64,000 bases of DNA from Bacillus shivajii (GCF_020519665.1 NZ_CP084703.1:992001-1056000), one strand, 5' to 3'. Shown: positions 38,054 through 46,737, numbered from the stretch's first letter. Translations and numbers: made by a program. Notes: a model not told the origin generated them from the sequence alone.

Positions 38054-38259
38054 GACATTGTTCTCCTTATTTTGCCTAGTTGAACCTTGATATAATTATC
38101 CTTTGAATATTGAATGATTTCATCATCACTTACTAAATATTGAACAACGCCACGTTCGTTCATTAAAATATGTGTGTTATGTTCTGAAGCCCCTAATATT
38201 TGTTGGTTTCGATTCTTTTTATCTAATTCAAAAGTTTGGCGATCGATCTTCTGCTTCCT
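38050..38259 (-). pseudogene. Detached 3' part of lipoprotein paralogue 2
   Basis: In the same frame as the gene ending at 38260, about 69 sense codons continue after the TAA to a TGA at 38050-38052. They encode ILGASEHNTHILMNERGVVQ and similar sequence, aligning with the thioredoxin-like ends of both neighbouring paralogues. The TGA overlaps the next ATG as ATGA, the signature of an originally intact, coupled gene. Confidence 0.7.
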
Positions 38260-38829
38260 TTACTTGAATTGATTTAGCAGGTTCGTAAATTTATTCAACT
38301 GATTATAGTCTTTCTTTTCATACGAGTAGAAACTTAGTAAGACGTAATCGTTTTCGTTAACTGGTAAATAGGCATATACGATGTCGTCTACTTGATAGGG
38401 GTGTACCTTTATTTTTTTAGCTTCATAAATGGGGCTAAATGATTGGTCGTAACGAATGTAACGTTGTAAAGGTGTTTTTTCACGTTTGAATTCTCCTGCT
38501 ACTTTTACGGATACTTTTTGGTTTAATGAGTCTAACGATGCTATTCCTTGTTCGTTTGTAACCCCTTTCTCATCCACGAAAAACATGGTATCCGGACGAA
38601 TGTGAATGCGGTAGGCTTCCGCGATATACCGTTCAATTTGATGACGGTTCACATCATTTTTAACATAACTTCCTCCAAAGTTGTCTTCGACGAGAACAGT
38701 TAACATATTGAAGTTGTTAGGGGAGCCGATGATACGCCCTTCAAGGTCGTAACTAGTTTTCTCACCATGGCTGCAACTATAAATGAAAGATAACAGCAAT
38801 GCCATGATAAACACTTTAGAAGTGGTCAT
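38260..38829 (-). CDS. Truncated lipoprotein (paralogue 2), in-frame TAA
   Basis: This protein of about 189 residues starts MTTSKVFIMALLLSFIYSC, with a signal peptide and a slightly atypical lipobox (IYSC). It shares YDLEGRIIG, VLVEDNFGGSYVK and AYRIHIRPDT with its neighbours. AAGGGG is 7 nt before the ATG at 38829; an upstream ATG at 38847 is possible. The frame stops at TAA 38260-38262, before the thioredoxin-like region present in the other two. The continuation stays open in the same frame for about 210 bases. A sequencing error at one base would also explain it. Confidence 0.7.
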   Translation of the reverse strand: MTTSKVFIMALLLSFIYSCSHGEKTSYDLEGRIIGSPNNFNMLTVLVEDNFGGSYVKNDVNRHQIERYIAEAYRIHIRPDTMFFVDEKGVTNEQGIASLDSLNQKVSVKVAGEFKREKTPLQRYIRYDQSFSPIYEAKKIKVHPYQVDDIVYAYLPVNENDYVLLSFYSYEKKDYNQLNKFTNLLNQFK

Positions 38830-38848
38830 CCAATCACCCCTTTTCATT

Positions 38849-39616
38849 TCATTCGCCTTCGGATTGTTCGGCTAAAAAGTCATAGACATCTTCTTCGTCA
38901 TTTGTTTTTAAAGCAATACCTTCAGCACCTAATAAAATGAAAGTTGGATACTCATCAATTTCAAACATTTCAATAATACCTTTTTCGGTCTCGGGTGTTT
39001 GAAAACGTCCATAATGATAAATGTTAAACTCTTCATTTAATTTGTTTTCAAACTCAATAAAGTCATCCCAAATCTCCTGCGAATTATCTTCATAAAAAGC
39101 GTGTAAACGATAGTCACCTTGATTTACAGGTGAATGAAACTGTACATATTGCTCCTTACTTGGTGGGGATATGTAAATTTCTTTTGCTGTATAGACGGGA
39201 AGGAGCATAGGGTTGTGAACGACATAGCCACCTCGGTTCATAGTTTCGCTTTCAAAATCTTCCTTTACGTTAATAAAAATTTCAGATGCTTGCTCGAATG
39301 AGTGAGTCCTTAATCCGTCTTCTTTTGTGATTTTTTCACCTGTGTCTTTTGAATAAATGTCAGTTTCCGGTGGGATCCATAACCGATATGCTTCTAGTAA
39401 ATAATCTTCAGGAACTTCACCTTGGTACATAAACTTCATATAAGACCCAAATAAGTTATCTTCGACAAAAATAAGGGCATGCCCAATTCCTTCGGGCGGG
39501 TAATAAAAATTCAAAGCAATCCCTTCAATATCAAATTCAGATTCATTTATGGATTCAGTGTCCGAACAGGCTGTAAGGGTGACGATAACTAATAGAATTA
39601 AAGATAAATATTTCAC
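38849..39616 (-). CDS. Lipoprotein with thioredoxin-like C-terminus (paralogue 3)
   Basis: This 255-residue protein starts with GTG at 39616 behind AGGAGG. Its signal peptide ends at lipobox TLTAC (Cys17). FDIEGIALN, ALIFVEDNLFGSYMK and AYRLWIPPET are shared with paralogues 1 and 2. The C-terminus IDEYPTFILLGAEGIALKTN is thioredoxin-like without CxxC. It is first in the three-gene operon. It is predicted to be anchored on the outer face of the membrane; its function is unknown. Confidence 0.75.
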   Translation of the reverse strand: MKYLSLILLVIVTLTACSDTESINESEFDIEGIALNFYYPPEGIGHALIFVEDNLFGSYMKFMYQGEVPEDYLLEAYRLWIPPETDIYSKDTGEKITKEDGLRTHSFEQASEIFINVKEDFESETMNRGGYVVHNPMLLPVYTAKEIYISPPSKEQYVQFHSPVNQGDYRLHAFYEDNSQEIWDDFIEFENKLNEEFNIYHYGRFQTPETEKGIIEMFEIDEYPTFILLGAEGIALKTNDEEDVYDFLAEQSEGE

Positions 39617-39760
39617 TTTGACCTCCTGGATAAGTTCTAAGATACTATGTAAAATTTTAACATGGTTATGAAACTTGTTGAATGATTTTTAGGTCATAAC
39701 ATTTTCAACTGATTCAACTGAAACGTAAAAAGGTCGACACCGGCGTCCACCGAGAGCGGA

Positions 39761-40020
39761 GCACAAGGCATTCGCTTCTCCAAAATCCCATCAAATTGCG
39801 ACGAGTAAAACAAAGTGACGCAGGAGCACAAGGCATTCGCTTCTCCGAAATCCCATCAAACTACGACGAGTAAAACAAAGTGACGCAGGAGCACAAGGCA
39901 TTCGCTTCTCCGAAATCCCATCAAACTGCGACGAGTAAAACAAAGTGACGCAGGAGCACAAGGCATTCGCTTCACCGAAATCACATCAAACTACGACGAG
40001 TAAAACAAAGTGACGCAGGA
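39761..40020 (+). repeat. 65-bp direct tandem repeat, 4 copies (family B)
   Basis: Units start at 39761, 39826, 39891 and 39956 with an exact 65-bp period and a few substitutions. Each runs from GCACAAGGCATTCGCTTCTC through ACGAGTAAAACAAAGTGACG to CAGGA. A single copy with the same flanks lies at 20102. The unit is not a multiple of 3 and codes for nothing evident. Confidence 0.9.
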
Positions 40021-40050
40021 GCACAAAATCAACAACAAGCAACACTTCTT

Positions 40051-40111
40051 CGAACAACTTCGATCTGCCCCGACGCATTCACTGCTATGCGTTGCAAGTA
40101 GAGGAAGGGCA
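40051..40111. repeat. Dispersed hairpin element, family C variant
   Basis: CGAACAACTTCGATCTGCCC, CGACGCATT and GTAGAGGAAGGGCA occupy the same positions as in the copies at 23539 and 52453. The stem is TGCCC (40066-40070) / GGGCA (40107-40111) instead of TGTCTC/GAGACA, a compensatory change. Confidence 0.6.
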
Positions 40112-40118
40112 ACCAACT

Positions 40119-40670
40119 TTAACATAGCCTTGGCTTAAACTTTGTCTTCGTAACTGTTGTGATCATGATTGTAAATGCAATGGTGAAAATATAAGTATAA
40201 ATGTTAAAAAACAGCGTGTTTGTATATTGATTAAACCAGCCAAATCGATAAATTTTAGAATCAGCTACAGTTGGTGTTCCTCCTAAAGCATCAAGAAGTG
40301 AAGTAATATGTATGGTGTGAAAAATCGAGGCTAGAATCATGGTAGGGAGCGTAATAATGAGAACGATTCTTAAGGATAAGGTGGAACGTCTGTACCATTC
40401 GGTAGAAAGCATGTAGCAAAAAACTGAAAAGAGTAAGATGAACGGAAGAACAAACAAAATTGCAGGGTTACCGTTTCCAGACCATGAATCTGGAGAGGCC
40501 GTAAATAGATCAATAACGATCAAAAATACGATGTTTGTAAACAATATAACTAGTAATGTCGTATTTATGGTTGATGTTCTTAATTTTCCTTGTCGATACT
40601 TTTTAAAGAATGGTGATAACCATATCGCAAAAAAGATCAAAAGGAAGCTGATAAATATAAGGGTTTGCAT
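40119..40670 (-). CDS. Uncharacterised membrane protein, about 183 aa
   Basis: This protein has five hydrophobic segments (LIFISFLLIFFAIWLSPF; TLLVILFTNIVFLIVIDLF; ILFVLPFILLFSVFCYML; IVLIITLPTMILASIFHTI; YTYIFTIAFTIMITTV). GGGGGAA precedes the ATG at 40670; the frame extends to 40688 without better support. I recognise no family. It may belong to the transcript of the lipoprotein operon, but 500 bp of repeats lie between. Confidence 0.6.
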   Translation of the reverse strand: MQTLIFISFLLIFFAIWLSPFFKKYRQGKLRTSTINTTLLVILFTNIVFLIVIDLFTASPDSWSGNGNPAILFVLPFILLFSVFCYMLSTEWYRRSTLSLRIVLIITLPTMILASIFHTIHITSLLDALGGTPTVADSKIYRFGWFNQYTNTLFFNIYTYIFTIAFTIMITTVTKTKFKPRLC

Positions 40671-40855
40671 TAATTTTCCCCCATTCATAACTTTTAAGGA
40701 AATTGTATCATGAAAAGATTCGGGTGATGCATTCCATTTGGAAAAAGAAGAAAAAATGTTCGGGAGTGTGCTACACTGATCATGAATTTGTTACAATTAG
40801 ATTCAAGTATGCATAAAGTTTTTTTCATAGATTAGATGAGAGCGGAGTGACGAAT

Positions 40856-41293
40856 GTGAAACAATTAATGCCCTTTGTTTTAATAGCCTTAATTGTAGGT
40901 GGAGCAATGTTATTTTTAAACGATTCGTACGAAGCTGAGCTTGATCCAGATTGGAGTCAAACTGAAGCGATGGATCATTGGGAAATGACGTTCTTTCTTG
41001 ATAATGTTCATGAAGAGAAGCCTGAAGTCGGAGTAAAACTAGAATCGATAAGAGAAGAGATTGATATTGAAGCGATTGAGTTTTTTGTCGATACTCAGTA
41101 CGGTGGATTTTTCTTTCAAGATTTAGATGTTGAGGGTGGAACACGTTCATTTACTTATACAGAAGAATGCGATTTCTGTTTAGAAGCAGAAAGAAACATG
41201 TTGCCAGGGAACGTCATAGTAAACTGGCGTGAAAAAGATGAGGATCGAATCTTCTCGGAATTCTTCCATTTCGATATACAGTTAAACCACTAA
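40856..41293 (+). CDS. Uncharacterised membrane-anchored protein, about 145 aa
   Basis: It starts at GTG 40856 (MKQLMPFVLIALIVGGAMLF): one N-terminal membrane anchor followed by an acidic extracellular domain with a CDFC pair. GCGGAG is 8 nt upstream; the frame extends to a GTG at 40847. It sits 22 bp before the aminopeptidase gene and is probably co-transcribed. No family is recognised. Confidence 0.6.
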   Translation: MKQLMPFVLIALIVGGAMLFLNDSYEAELDPDWSQTEAMDHWEMTFFLDNVHEEKPEVGVKLESIREEIDIEAIEFFVDTQYGGFFFQDLDVEGGTRSFTYTEECDFCLEAERNMLPGNVIVNWREKDEDRIFSEFFHFDIQLNH

Positions 41294-41315
41294 TACTTAA
41301 AAAGGAGCAAATGAT

Positions 41316-42425
41316 ATGTCAGACTCACGTATAAAGAAATTAGCAACGACTTTATTAGACCATTCCTTAAAAGTAAAAGACGGAGACAAGGTTTTAATCA
41401 AAGGGCATTCCGTAACAAAAGATTTGATTGTCGAATTGATTGATCAAATTTATGAAAGAAATGCTTTCGCCTTCACACAATTATTGGATGATGAAATAAA
41501 CCAACATTTATTAATGGGAGCAAAGTCAGAACAAACAGAACTTCAAGCAAAGTGGGCGATGCAGCAATATAAAGATATTGATTGCGTTATCGCGATCATC
41601 GCTGAAGAAAATGATGCTGAACTTGCAGAAGTACCGCCTGAGATTTTTAAAATGCGCGGAGAGATTTTTAAGCCGGTTAATGAATTCTACATAAACCAAC
41701 GAAGATGGGTACTTTTAAATTATCCAACCCCTGGTTTAGCACAAAAAGCGGGAATGTCAACGAAGAAATTCACAGACTTCCTATTTAATGTATGTACAGC
41801 TGACTATGAAAAAATGGAACGTGCTTTTGAACCATTAAAAGAATTAATGGACAAGACAGACCGTGTACAAATTAAAGGATCAGGAACAGATTTAACGTTT
41901 TCGATAAAAGGCATTCCTACAGTACCTTGTGCCGGGGAGGCGAACATTCCTGACGGGGAGATATATACTGCACCTGTTAAAGAAAGCGTCAATGGAACGA
42001 TCACATATAACACACCCTGTCCGTATCGCGGAGTTACGTTCAATAATGTCTCTTTAACATTTGAAAATGGAAAAATTGTAAAAGCTACTGCAGATAAAGA
42101 AGAACAAATTAATGATATTTTTAATACAGATGAGGGTGCGCGCTATGTTGGTGAGTTTGCAATAGGGGTGAACCCGTTTATTACTGAACCGATGGGGGAT
42201 ATTTTATTTGATGAAAAAATTGCAGGTAGTTTGCATTTTACTCCAGGTGAGGCATATGGGGATGCAGACAACGGCAATAAGTCATCGGTTCATTGGGATA
42301 TGGTATTAATTCAAAGAGAAGAGTTCGGCGGTGGTGAGATTTATTTCGATGATGTACTAATTCGTCAAGACGGACGGTTTGTTCTGCCAGAATTAGAAGG
42401 ATTAAATCCAGAGAATCTTAAATAA
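41316..42425 (+). CDS. Aminopeptidase, M29 (AmpS/thermophilic) family
   Basis: This 369-residue metallopeptidase removes N-terminal residues from peptides using two divalent metals. Ligand motifs are GEANIPDGEIYTAP (about 208-221), VGEFAIGVN, SLHFTPGEAYGDADNGNKSS with the metal-binding His/Glu, VHWDMV and GEIYFDDV near the end. The length is about 40 residues shorter than some M29 members but the catalytic C-terminal domain is complete. AAAGGAG precedes the ATG. A terminator follows. Confidence 0.9.
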   Translation: MSDSRIKKLATTLLDHSLKVKDGDKVLIKGHSVTKDLIVELIDQIYERNAFAFTQLLDDEINQHLLMGAKSEQTELQAKWAMQQYKDIDCVIAIIAEENDAELAEVPPEIFKMRGEIFKPVNEFYINQRRWVLLNYPTPGLAQKAGMSTKKFTDFLFNVCTADYEKMERAFEPLKELMDKTDRVQIKGSGTDLTFSIKGIPTVPCAGEANIPDGEIYTAPVKESVNGTITYNTPCPYRGVTFNNVSLTFENGKIVKATADKEEQINDIFNTDEGARYVGEFAIGVNPFITEPMGDILFDEKIAGSLHFTPGEAYGDADNGNKSSVHWDMVLIQREEFGGGEIYFDDVLIRQDGRFVLPELEGLNPENLK

Positions 42426-42563
42426 GAAAATGCGATTGGACGAATTAAATAGGTAAACATGTAATAAATGGGACAGATGTCCAAGCGGAAAAAAGGCAAA
42501 TGCATATAAATAAAGAGACTGGTGACAGTTAATCCCTCTTTTATGAATAGAGCACTCTCACTT

Positions 42564-42598
42564 TTAGGCGAGATACAATCTCGCCTATTTTTTATTTT
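42564..42598 (+). terminator. Terminator after the aminopeptidase gene
   Basis: AGGCGAGAT-ACA-ATCTCGCCT stem followed by six T. No gene is visible elsewhere in 42426-42783. Confidence 0.85.
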
Positions 42599-42720
42599 TC
42601 GAGTAACATATCAATTTCACGATGTTGTTATCAGGACGCATCTATATAAAAATCTAAAAAGAATCACCCACTTCATGTACGTAAAGTACTCATATGGTAT
42701 GATAAAAAATAATCTCACCA

Positions 42721-42751
42721 AATTGTCGGGGACCAGGTCTGTGACAATTTT
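42721..42751. repeat. Degenerate TCGGGGACC palindrome
   Basis: AATTGTCGGGGACCAGGTCT followed by GTGACAATT is a mismatched version of the palindrome at 20222. Confidence 0.55.
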
Positions 42752-42783
42752 GTGAACTTGCAGGGATAATGGAGGGGTGTAGG

Positions 42784-43734
42784 TTGATCGTTTTAACTTC
42801 GGCAAAAATTCGTCGTGATTTAAGAGAACAGCTAGTAACAAAGTATCCTGATATTACATTCATTTTTAGAGAGAGTATGAAAGAAGCAGAAGGTGACTTA
42901 CCGGAAGCGAACATCCTTATTACATATGGGGAAGACTTGACTACTGATTTAGTTGAAAAAGCAAAACAGTTAAAGTGGATCATGGTCATTTCTGCAGGTG
43001 TAGATAAAGTGCCCTTTGATGTTATAAAAAGAAAGAATATTCTTGTAACGAATGCTCGTGGTATCCACGGCGTCCCAATGGCTGAGTATACCATTCACAT
43101 GATGCTTCAAGTAATAAGGCAAGCAAAAACGCTGATTTCAAATGAACAAAAGAAGCATTGGGAGCGTAAAATAACTATGAGTGAACTTTACGGTAAAACA
43201 ATTGGTATACTCGGAGCTGGAGCAATTGGACAAGAGATAGCCAGGCTTTCAAAAGCTTTCCAAATGAGAACGGTGGGTTTGAACAGAAGTGGGAAACCTG
43301 TTGGACACTTTGATGATATATATTCATTTGACCAACTTCCTTCTATATTAAAAGAAAGTGACTTTGTCGTGTCGATTCTACCGAAAACGGAAGAAACAAA
43401 TGACCTTTTAACTTATAACGAGTTTAAACAAATGAAGAATCATGCAATACTTATTAATATAGGTAGAGGTAATGTGATAAAAGACGGAGATTTAATTGAC
43501 GCTTTAAATGATGGTGAAATTGCACACGCCGTATTAGATGTATTTCATGAAGAACCTTTACCAAAAGAACATCCATATTGGACGATGGAGCAAGTGACAG
43601 TAACCCCGCACTTATCAGGTATTTCTCCAGAATATCAGCCTAGGGCATTAAATATATTTGAAAAAAATTTAAATGAGTTTCTTGCCAGAGGAAACCAATT
43701 CAAAAATGTGATAGATCCTGAGCGAGGTTATTAA
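42784..43734 (+). CDS. D-isomer-specific 2-hydroxyacid dehydrogenase
   Basis: This 316-residue NAD-dependent dehydrogenase has the nucleotide motif GILGAGAIGQEIA (about 140-152), the catalytic Arg in NIGRGNVI, the Glu in VFHEEPLP and the His in TPHLSG. A TTG at 42784, 8 nt behind GGAGG, is the likely start; the ATG at 42769 lies in the ribosome site. It is a glyoxylate/hydroxypyruvate reductase-like or phosphoglycerate dehydrogenase-like member, substrate unknown. Confidence 0.87.
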   Translation: MIVLTSAKIRRDLREQLVTKYPDITFIFRESMKEAEGDLPEANILITYGEDLTTDLVEKAKQLKWIMVISAGVDKVPFDVIKRKNILVTNARGIHGVPMAEYTIHMMLQVIRQAKTLISNEQKKHWERKITMSELYGKTIGILGAGAIGQEIARLSKAFQMRTVGLNRSGKPVGHFDDIYSFDQLPSILKESDFVVSILPKTEETNDLLTYNEFKQMKNHAILINIGRGNVIKDGDLIDALNDGEIAHAVLDVFHEEPLPKEHPYWTMEQVTVTPHLSGISPEYQPRALNIFEKNLNEFLARGNQFKNVIDPERGY

Positions 43735-43763
43735 ATAGGTAAAACGAATAGAGGAGGAACGTC

Positions 43764-44075
43764 ATGAAATTAATGATTTGTGTTGTGCATAATCGGTATG
43801 CAAACGAAATGGAAGGCGATCTAAAGGAAAAAGGTTACCGTATGACGGAATTAGCAAGTAGCGGTGGCTTTTTGAAAAAGGGAAATTCGACCTTCTTGTT
43901 TGGGATCAAAGATGAAGATATTGAAGCCCTTAAGAAAGATATGCAAGAAATTTGTTTGCAAGTTGAAAAGAAAAAAGGAAAGCCTAAAGATGTGGATAGT
44001 CGTTATACGTCGTTTTTAATCCATGCAAAAGAAAGTCTTCCTTTTCTTGCACAATTAAATCAAAGTAAATCTTAA
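43764..44075 (+). CDS. Cyclic-di-AMP receptor-like protein (DarA/PstA family)
   Basis: This 103-residue PII-like protein begins MKLMICVVHNRYANEMEGDL. The family core YRMTELASSGGFLKKGNSTFLFGI corresponds to the c-di-AMP-binding T-loop base of DarA (YaaQ). The C-terminal half diverges, so ligand binding is inferred. AGAGGAGG precedes the ATG. It lies between the hydroxyacid dehydrogenase and perR. Confidence 0.75.
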   Translation: MKLMICVVHNRYANEMEGDLKEKGYRMTELASSGGFLKKGNSTFLFGIKDEDIEALKKDMQEICLQVEKKKGKPKDVDSRYTSFLIHAKESLPFLAQLNQSKS

Positions 44076-44129
44076 ATACACACATATTAAATTAAGAACT
44101 ATAATATATGTAGCAACAAGTCGATTACA

Positions 44130-44159
44130 TTGACAAATATTATTATCATTATGTATACT
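44130..44159 (+). promoter_or_regulatory. perR promoter with embedded Per box
   Basis: TTGACA (44130-44135), 18 nt, then TATACT (44154-44159). Between them TTATTATCATTATGT (44140-44154) matches the Per box TTATAATNATTATAA at 11 of 14 defined positions. Its placement over the promoter predicts autorepression by PerR. Confidence 0.75.
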
Positions 44160-44209
44160 AATTGTAAATATTATAAAGTAATAATGTCTTTTTGGAAGAG
44201 GTGAGGCAA

Positions 44210-44647
44210 ATGGAGAACCAACGACTTCAAGAGGCTCTGCAATCTTTAAAGAGCACGAAAGTTCGTATGACACCTCAGCGCCATGCCATTTTAGAATATT
44301 TATTTAATGCAAAATCTCATCCGACCGCTGACGAGATCTACAAAGCATTAGAAGGTAAATTTCCAAACATGAGTGTGGCGACAGTTTATAACAACTTGCG
44401 TGTGTTTAAAGAAGTCGGGCTGGTTAGAGAATTAACATATGGCGACTCTTCCAGCAGATTTGACAGTAATACAACGGATCATTACCACGTCATCTGCGAA
44501 GATTGCGGCAAAATTGTAGATTTTCACTATCCAGGATTAGATGAAGTAGAAACTTTAGCTGAACACGTAACAGGATTTAAAGTGAAAAGTCACCGCATGG
44601 AAATTTACGGATTATGCCCTGAATGCCATAAACATCAACAACATTAA
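44210..44647 (+). CDS. perR: Peroxide-responsive repressor PerR
   Basis: This 145-residue Fur-family regulator has the same length as B. subtilis PerR. The sensing-metal ligands His37, Asp85, His91, His93 and Asp104 and the structural zinc cysteines 96, 99, 136 and 139 are all present. The winged helix contains [15 protein letters not shown]. It represses peroxide defence genes until metal-catalysed oxidation of His37 or His91. AGAGGTGAGG precedes the ATG at 44210. A terminator follows at 44650. Confidence 0.97.
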   Translation: MENQRLQEALQSLKSTKVRMTPQRHAILEYLFNAKSHPTADEIYKALEGKFPNMSVATVYNNLRVFKEVGLVRELTYGDSSSRFDSNTTDHYHVICEDCGKIVDFHYPGLDEVETLAEHVTGFKVKSHRMEIYGLCPECHKHQQH

Positions 44648-44649
44648 TA

Positions 44650-44687
44650 GAAAGTGGATTTTTCGAAAAATCCACTTTCTTTTTTTG
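44650..44687 (+). terminator. Terminator after perR
   Basis: AGAAAGTGGATTTTT-CG-AAAAATCCACTTTCT is a 15-bp perfect stem followed by a T run. Confidence 0.9.
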
Positions 44688-44767
44688 CTATTAACAATAA
44701 TAAACAAACTTCGATTGTCCTATCTACGATCGGCTCGACAATCGCCAAGATGCCTCTGTGAATAAAA

Positions 44768-44796
44768 AAAGCATATGAGCAATAGCTCATATGCTT
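44768..44796. terminator. Terminator of ygzB
   Basis: AGCATATGAGC / GCTCATATGCT 11-bp perfect stem next to the ygzB stop, with T residues on the minus strand. Confidence 0.75.
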
Positions 44797-45148
44797 AATT
44801 TTTCTTTTGGTTATAATTTTCATCAAACTCTTTACCTTCAAGAGACTTGTCAAGTGTCAACGGTTCGTTGCAATACATACACGCATCGACTCGACCGAGC
44901 ATTTTCGTGTATTTTTCACAGCTAGGACATTGAACTTGGACGGTTTTAGAGGAGAGCATCCCGATCCAAAAGTAAACAACTGTACTTGCGATAATTGCTA
45001 GAAATCCTAAAAGCATAAACAATGTCATGATAAGTTGACTAGATTGTAAGAAAAGAAGACCAAGATACATAATGACAATTCCAGCAAAAACTAACACAAG
45101 TGCAAATGTACGGATCTTATTTATTTTATTTGAATATTTTACACCCAT
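44795..45148 (-). CDS. ygzB: YgzB, UPF0295 membrane protein
   Basis: This 117-residue protein has [17 protein letters not shown] and two membrane segments ([38 protein letters not shown]). A C-terminal zinc-ribbon-like CPSC...CMYC follows. AGGAGG is 8 nt before the ATG at 45148. It is convergent to perR as in B. subtilis. The function is unknown. Confidence 0.88.
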   Translation of the reverse strand: MGVKYSNKINKIRTFALVLVFAGIVIMYLGLLFLQSSQLIMTLFMLLGFLAIIASTVVYFWIGMLSSKTVQVQCPSCEKYTKMLGRVDACMYCNEPLTLDKSLEGKEFDENYNQKKN

Positions 45149-45520
45149 CGACATAACCTCCTAAATTGAAAGTATAGCATAACTTCGTAGGAAACTTCTA
45201 TATTGAGAATTCTAGAAAAGTGAAAGAAGGGATTTTGCATATTGTGTCGAAATTAACGTAGGACAAGGAACAGTTATGAATTTAAAATAAATCTAGCTAC
45301 CTTGGATTTACCTGTTTTATTTATGAATGTCCAATATAGTGAAAAATAAGAAACTTATGTTACTATTGCTAAGGTCATTATTAATGAAGAAATGTAAGAA
45401 AGAAGAAGAAAAATATATATAATAGGAGACTGTAATCAAAAAGAAGGTTTACGTCATCGGGAAAAATATATAAGAAGAATTTTAAACTAAAAGGTGGAAA
45501 ACGTAGGAGGCATTCCATTT
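45149..45520. other. Intergenic region between divergent ygzB and ygxA
   Basis: AT-rich, with no RNA motif, repeat or convincing gene seen. It presumably holds both promoters, which I cannot pinpoint. Confidence 0.5.
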
Positions 45521-46396
45521 ATGGACAACTTATTAAGACAGTTATACCAAGATCGTTCAACAGATGAACATACATTAGGGATTATTTCAGTAGAGAAAAG
45601 AGATAAACAAGATGCTAATACAGATTATTTCGATGTTGTATTATTAGTTGTCGTTTCTGAGGATAAACCAGATTGGGAAATCAAGCACTATGTATATGAT
45701 GATTATAAAGTAGCGATGCACTTAGTGAATACATCACAAATTAAAGATTGGCTTTTAAATAGTTCGAATCGTCGTGTTGTTGATTGGCTTATGAATGGGA
45801 AGGTCGTATTTGATCGTAACGAATTTACTAAAAATTTCAGACAACAAATGATCGAATTCCCACATGAAGATCGTCAAAAGAGGATAGGGGTAGAGTTCTC
45901 AAAACTTATTCGCCGTTTTGCTGATGGAAAATCTCTATTTCATAATGGTCACTATTTAGATGCATATAATCAAATTGTGCATGCTCTTCACCATTTGGCT
46001 AGGTTATCTGTTCTTGAACATGGATTCCACCCTGAAGTGACAGTGTGGCAACAAGTGAAGAAAATTGAACCGGAAATACACAAATTATACTCTGAGTTAG
46101 TAACAGGTGGAGAAAGTATCGAGAAGCGCCTTGAATTATTGCTATTAGCAAACGAATTTGAGTTAATGACAAAAACAAGGCTTGGCAGTGCACACTTAAT
46201 AGATTTAATGAAGACAAAAGATGGTCCTTGGACAATCGAAGAGTTAAAGCGGAAGCTAGAAAGCAATGACTATTCATTAGATGTAAGTATCTTATTAGAA
46301 TATTTAGTGGAAAAAGGTTTTGTTGATGTTATAAAACAAGAAACTAAAGGTAGATCTATTTACCACCGTTTTTATGTAGTAAATGAAAATTCTTAG
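45521..46396 (+). CDS. ygxA: YgxA, nucleotidyltransferase-like protein
   Basis: This 291-residue protein (MDNLLRQLYQDRS...LGIISVEKRDKQDANTDYFDVVLLVVV) has an N-terminal nucleotidyltransferase-like region, a helical middle (about 110-200) and a C-terminal winged-helix-like end (IEELKRKLESNDYSLDVSILLEYLVEKGFVDVI). AGGAGG is 10 nt before the ATG. It lies immediately before the rRNA operon, as ygxA does upstream of rrnD in B. subtilis. The function is unknown. Confidence 0.85.
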   Translation: MDNLLRQLYQDRSTDEHTLGIISVEKRDKQDANTDYFDVVLLVVVSEDKPDWEIKHYVYDDYKVAMHLVNTSQIKDWLLNSSNRRVVDWLMNGKVVFDRNEFTKNFRQQMIEFPHEDRQKRIGVEFSKLIRRFADGKSLFHNGHYLDAYNQIVHALHHLARLSVLEHGFHPEVTVWQQVKKIEPEIHKLYSELVTGGESIEKRLELLLLANEFELMTKTRLGSAHLIDLMKTKDGPWTIEELKRKLESNDYSLDVSILLEYLVEKGFVDVIKQETKGRSIYHRFYVVNENS

Positions 46397-46545
46397 TTTA
46401 ACGAAAGGTTCCAAGTAAAACATAGTGTATACCTAACATAAAAGTAGATCGGCTCCTTATCAATAAAGAAGATCATAAAATTAAGGGGCTGTTTCTCTTT
46501 TTTTCTACTTGAAGGTTAGTATCGAAAATAAAGTATAAAATTTTA

Positions 46546-46574
46546 TTGACTTCTATATAGGATGGTGTTAAATT
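46546..46574 (+). promoter_or_regulatory. rrn promoter P1 candidate
   Basis: TTGACT, 17 nt, TAAATT. It is the weakest of three tandem promoters before the 16S gene. Confidence 0.5.
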
Positions 46575-46629
46575 ATTATTTGTCGCCAAAAACGACAGAC
46601 AGTAACAAATAACATTTCGAAAAAAGATG

Positions 46630-46659
46630 TTGACACAACGTTGATCGGAATGATATGAT
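46630..46659 (+). promoter_or_regulatory. rrn promoter P2
   Basis: TTGACA, 18 nt, TATGAT. The surrounding sequence (TTCGAAA before, GATATTAAAGTCG after) is repeated at P3. Confidence 0.8.
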
Positions 46660-46708
46660 ATTAAAGTCGCTGTCAAACGGCGCCTGTCAAAAATGTTTCG
46701 AAAGAGTG

Positions 46709-46737
46709 TTGACAAAAACACCGTGAAATGTTATGAT
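46709..46737 (+). promoter_or_regulatory. rrn promoter P3
   Basis: TTGACA, 17 nt, TATGAT, about 130 bp before the 16S 5' end. Confidence 0.85.

Noticed and set aside
38050..38260. Frameshift in lipoprotein paralogue 2
   Set aside because: Codon-by-codon reading shows the downstream homology is in the same frame, so the lesion is an in-frame stop, not a frameshift.
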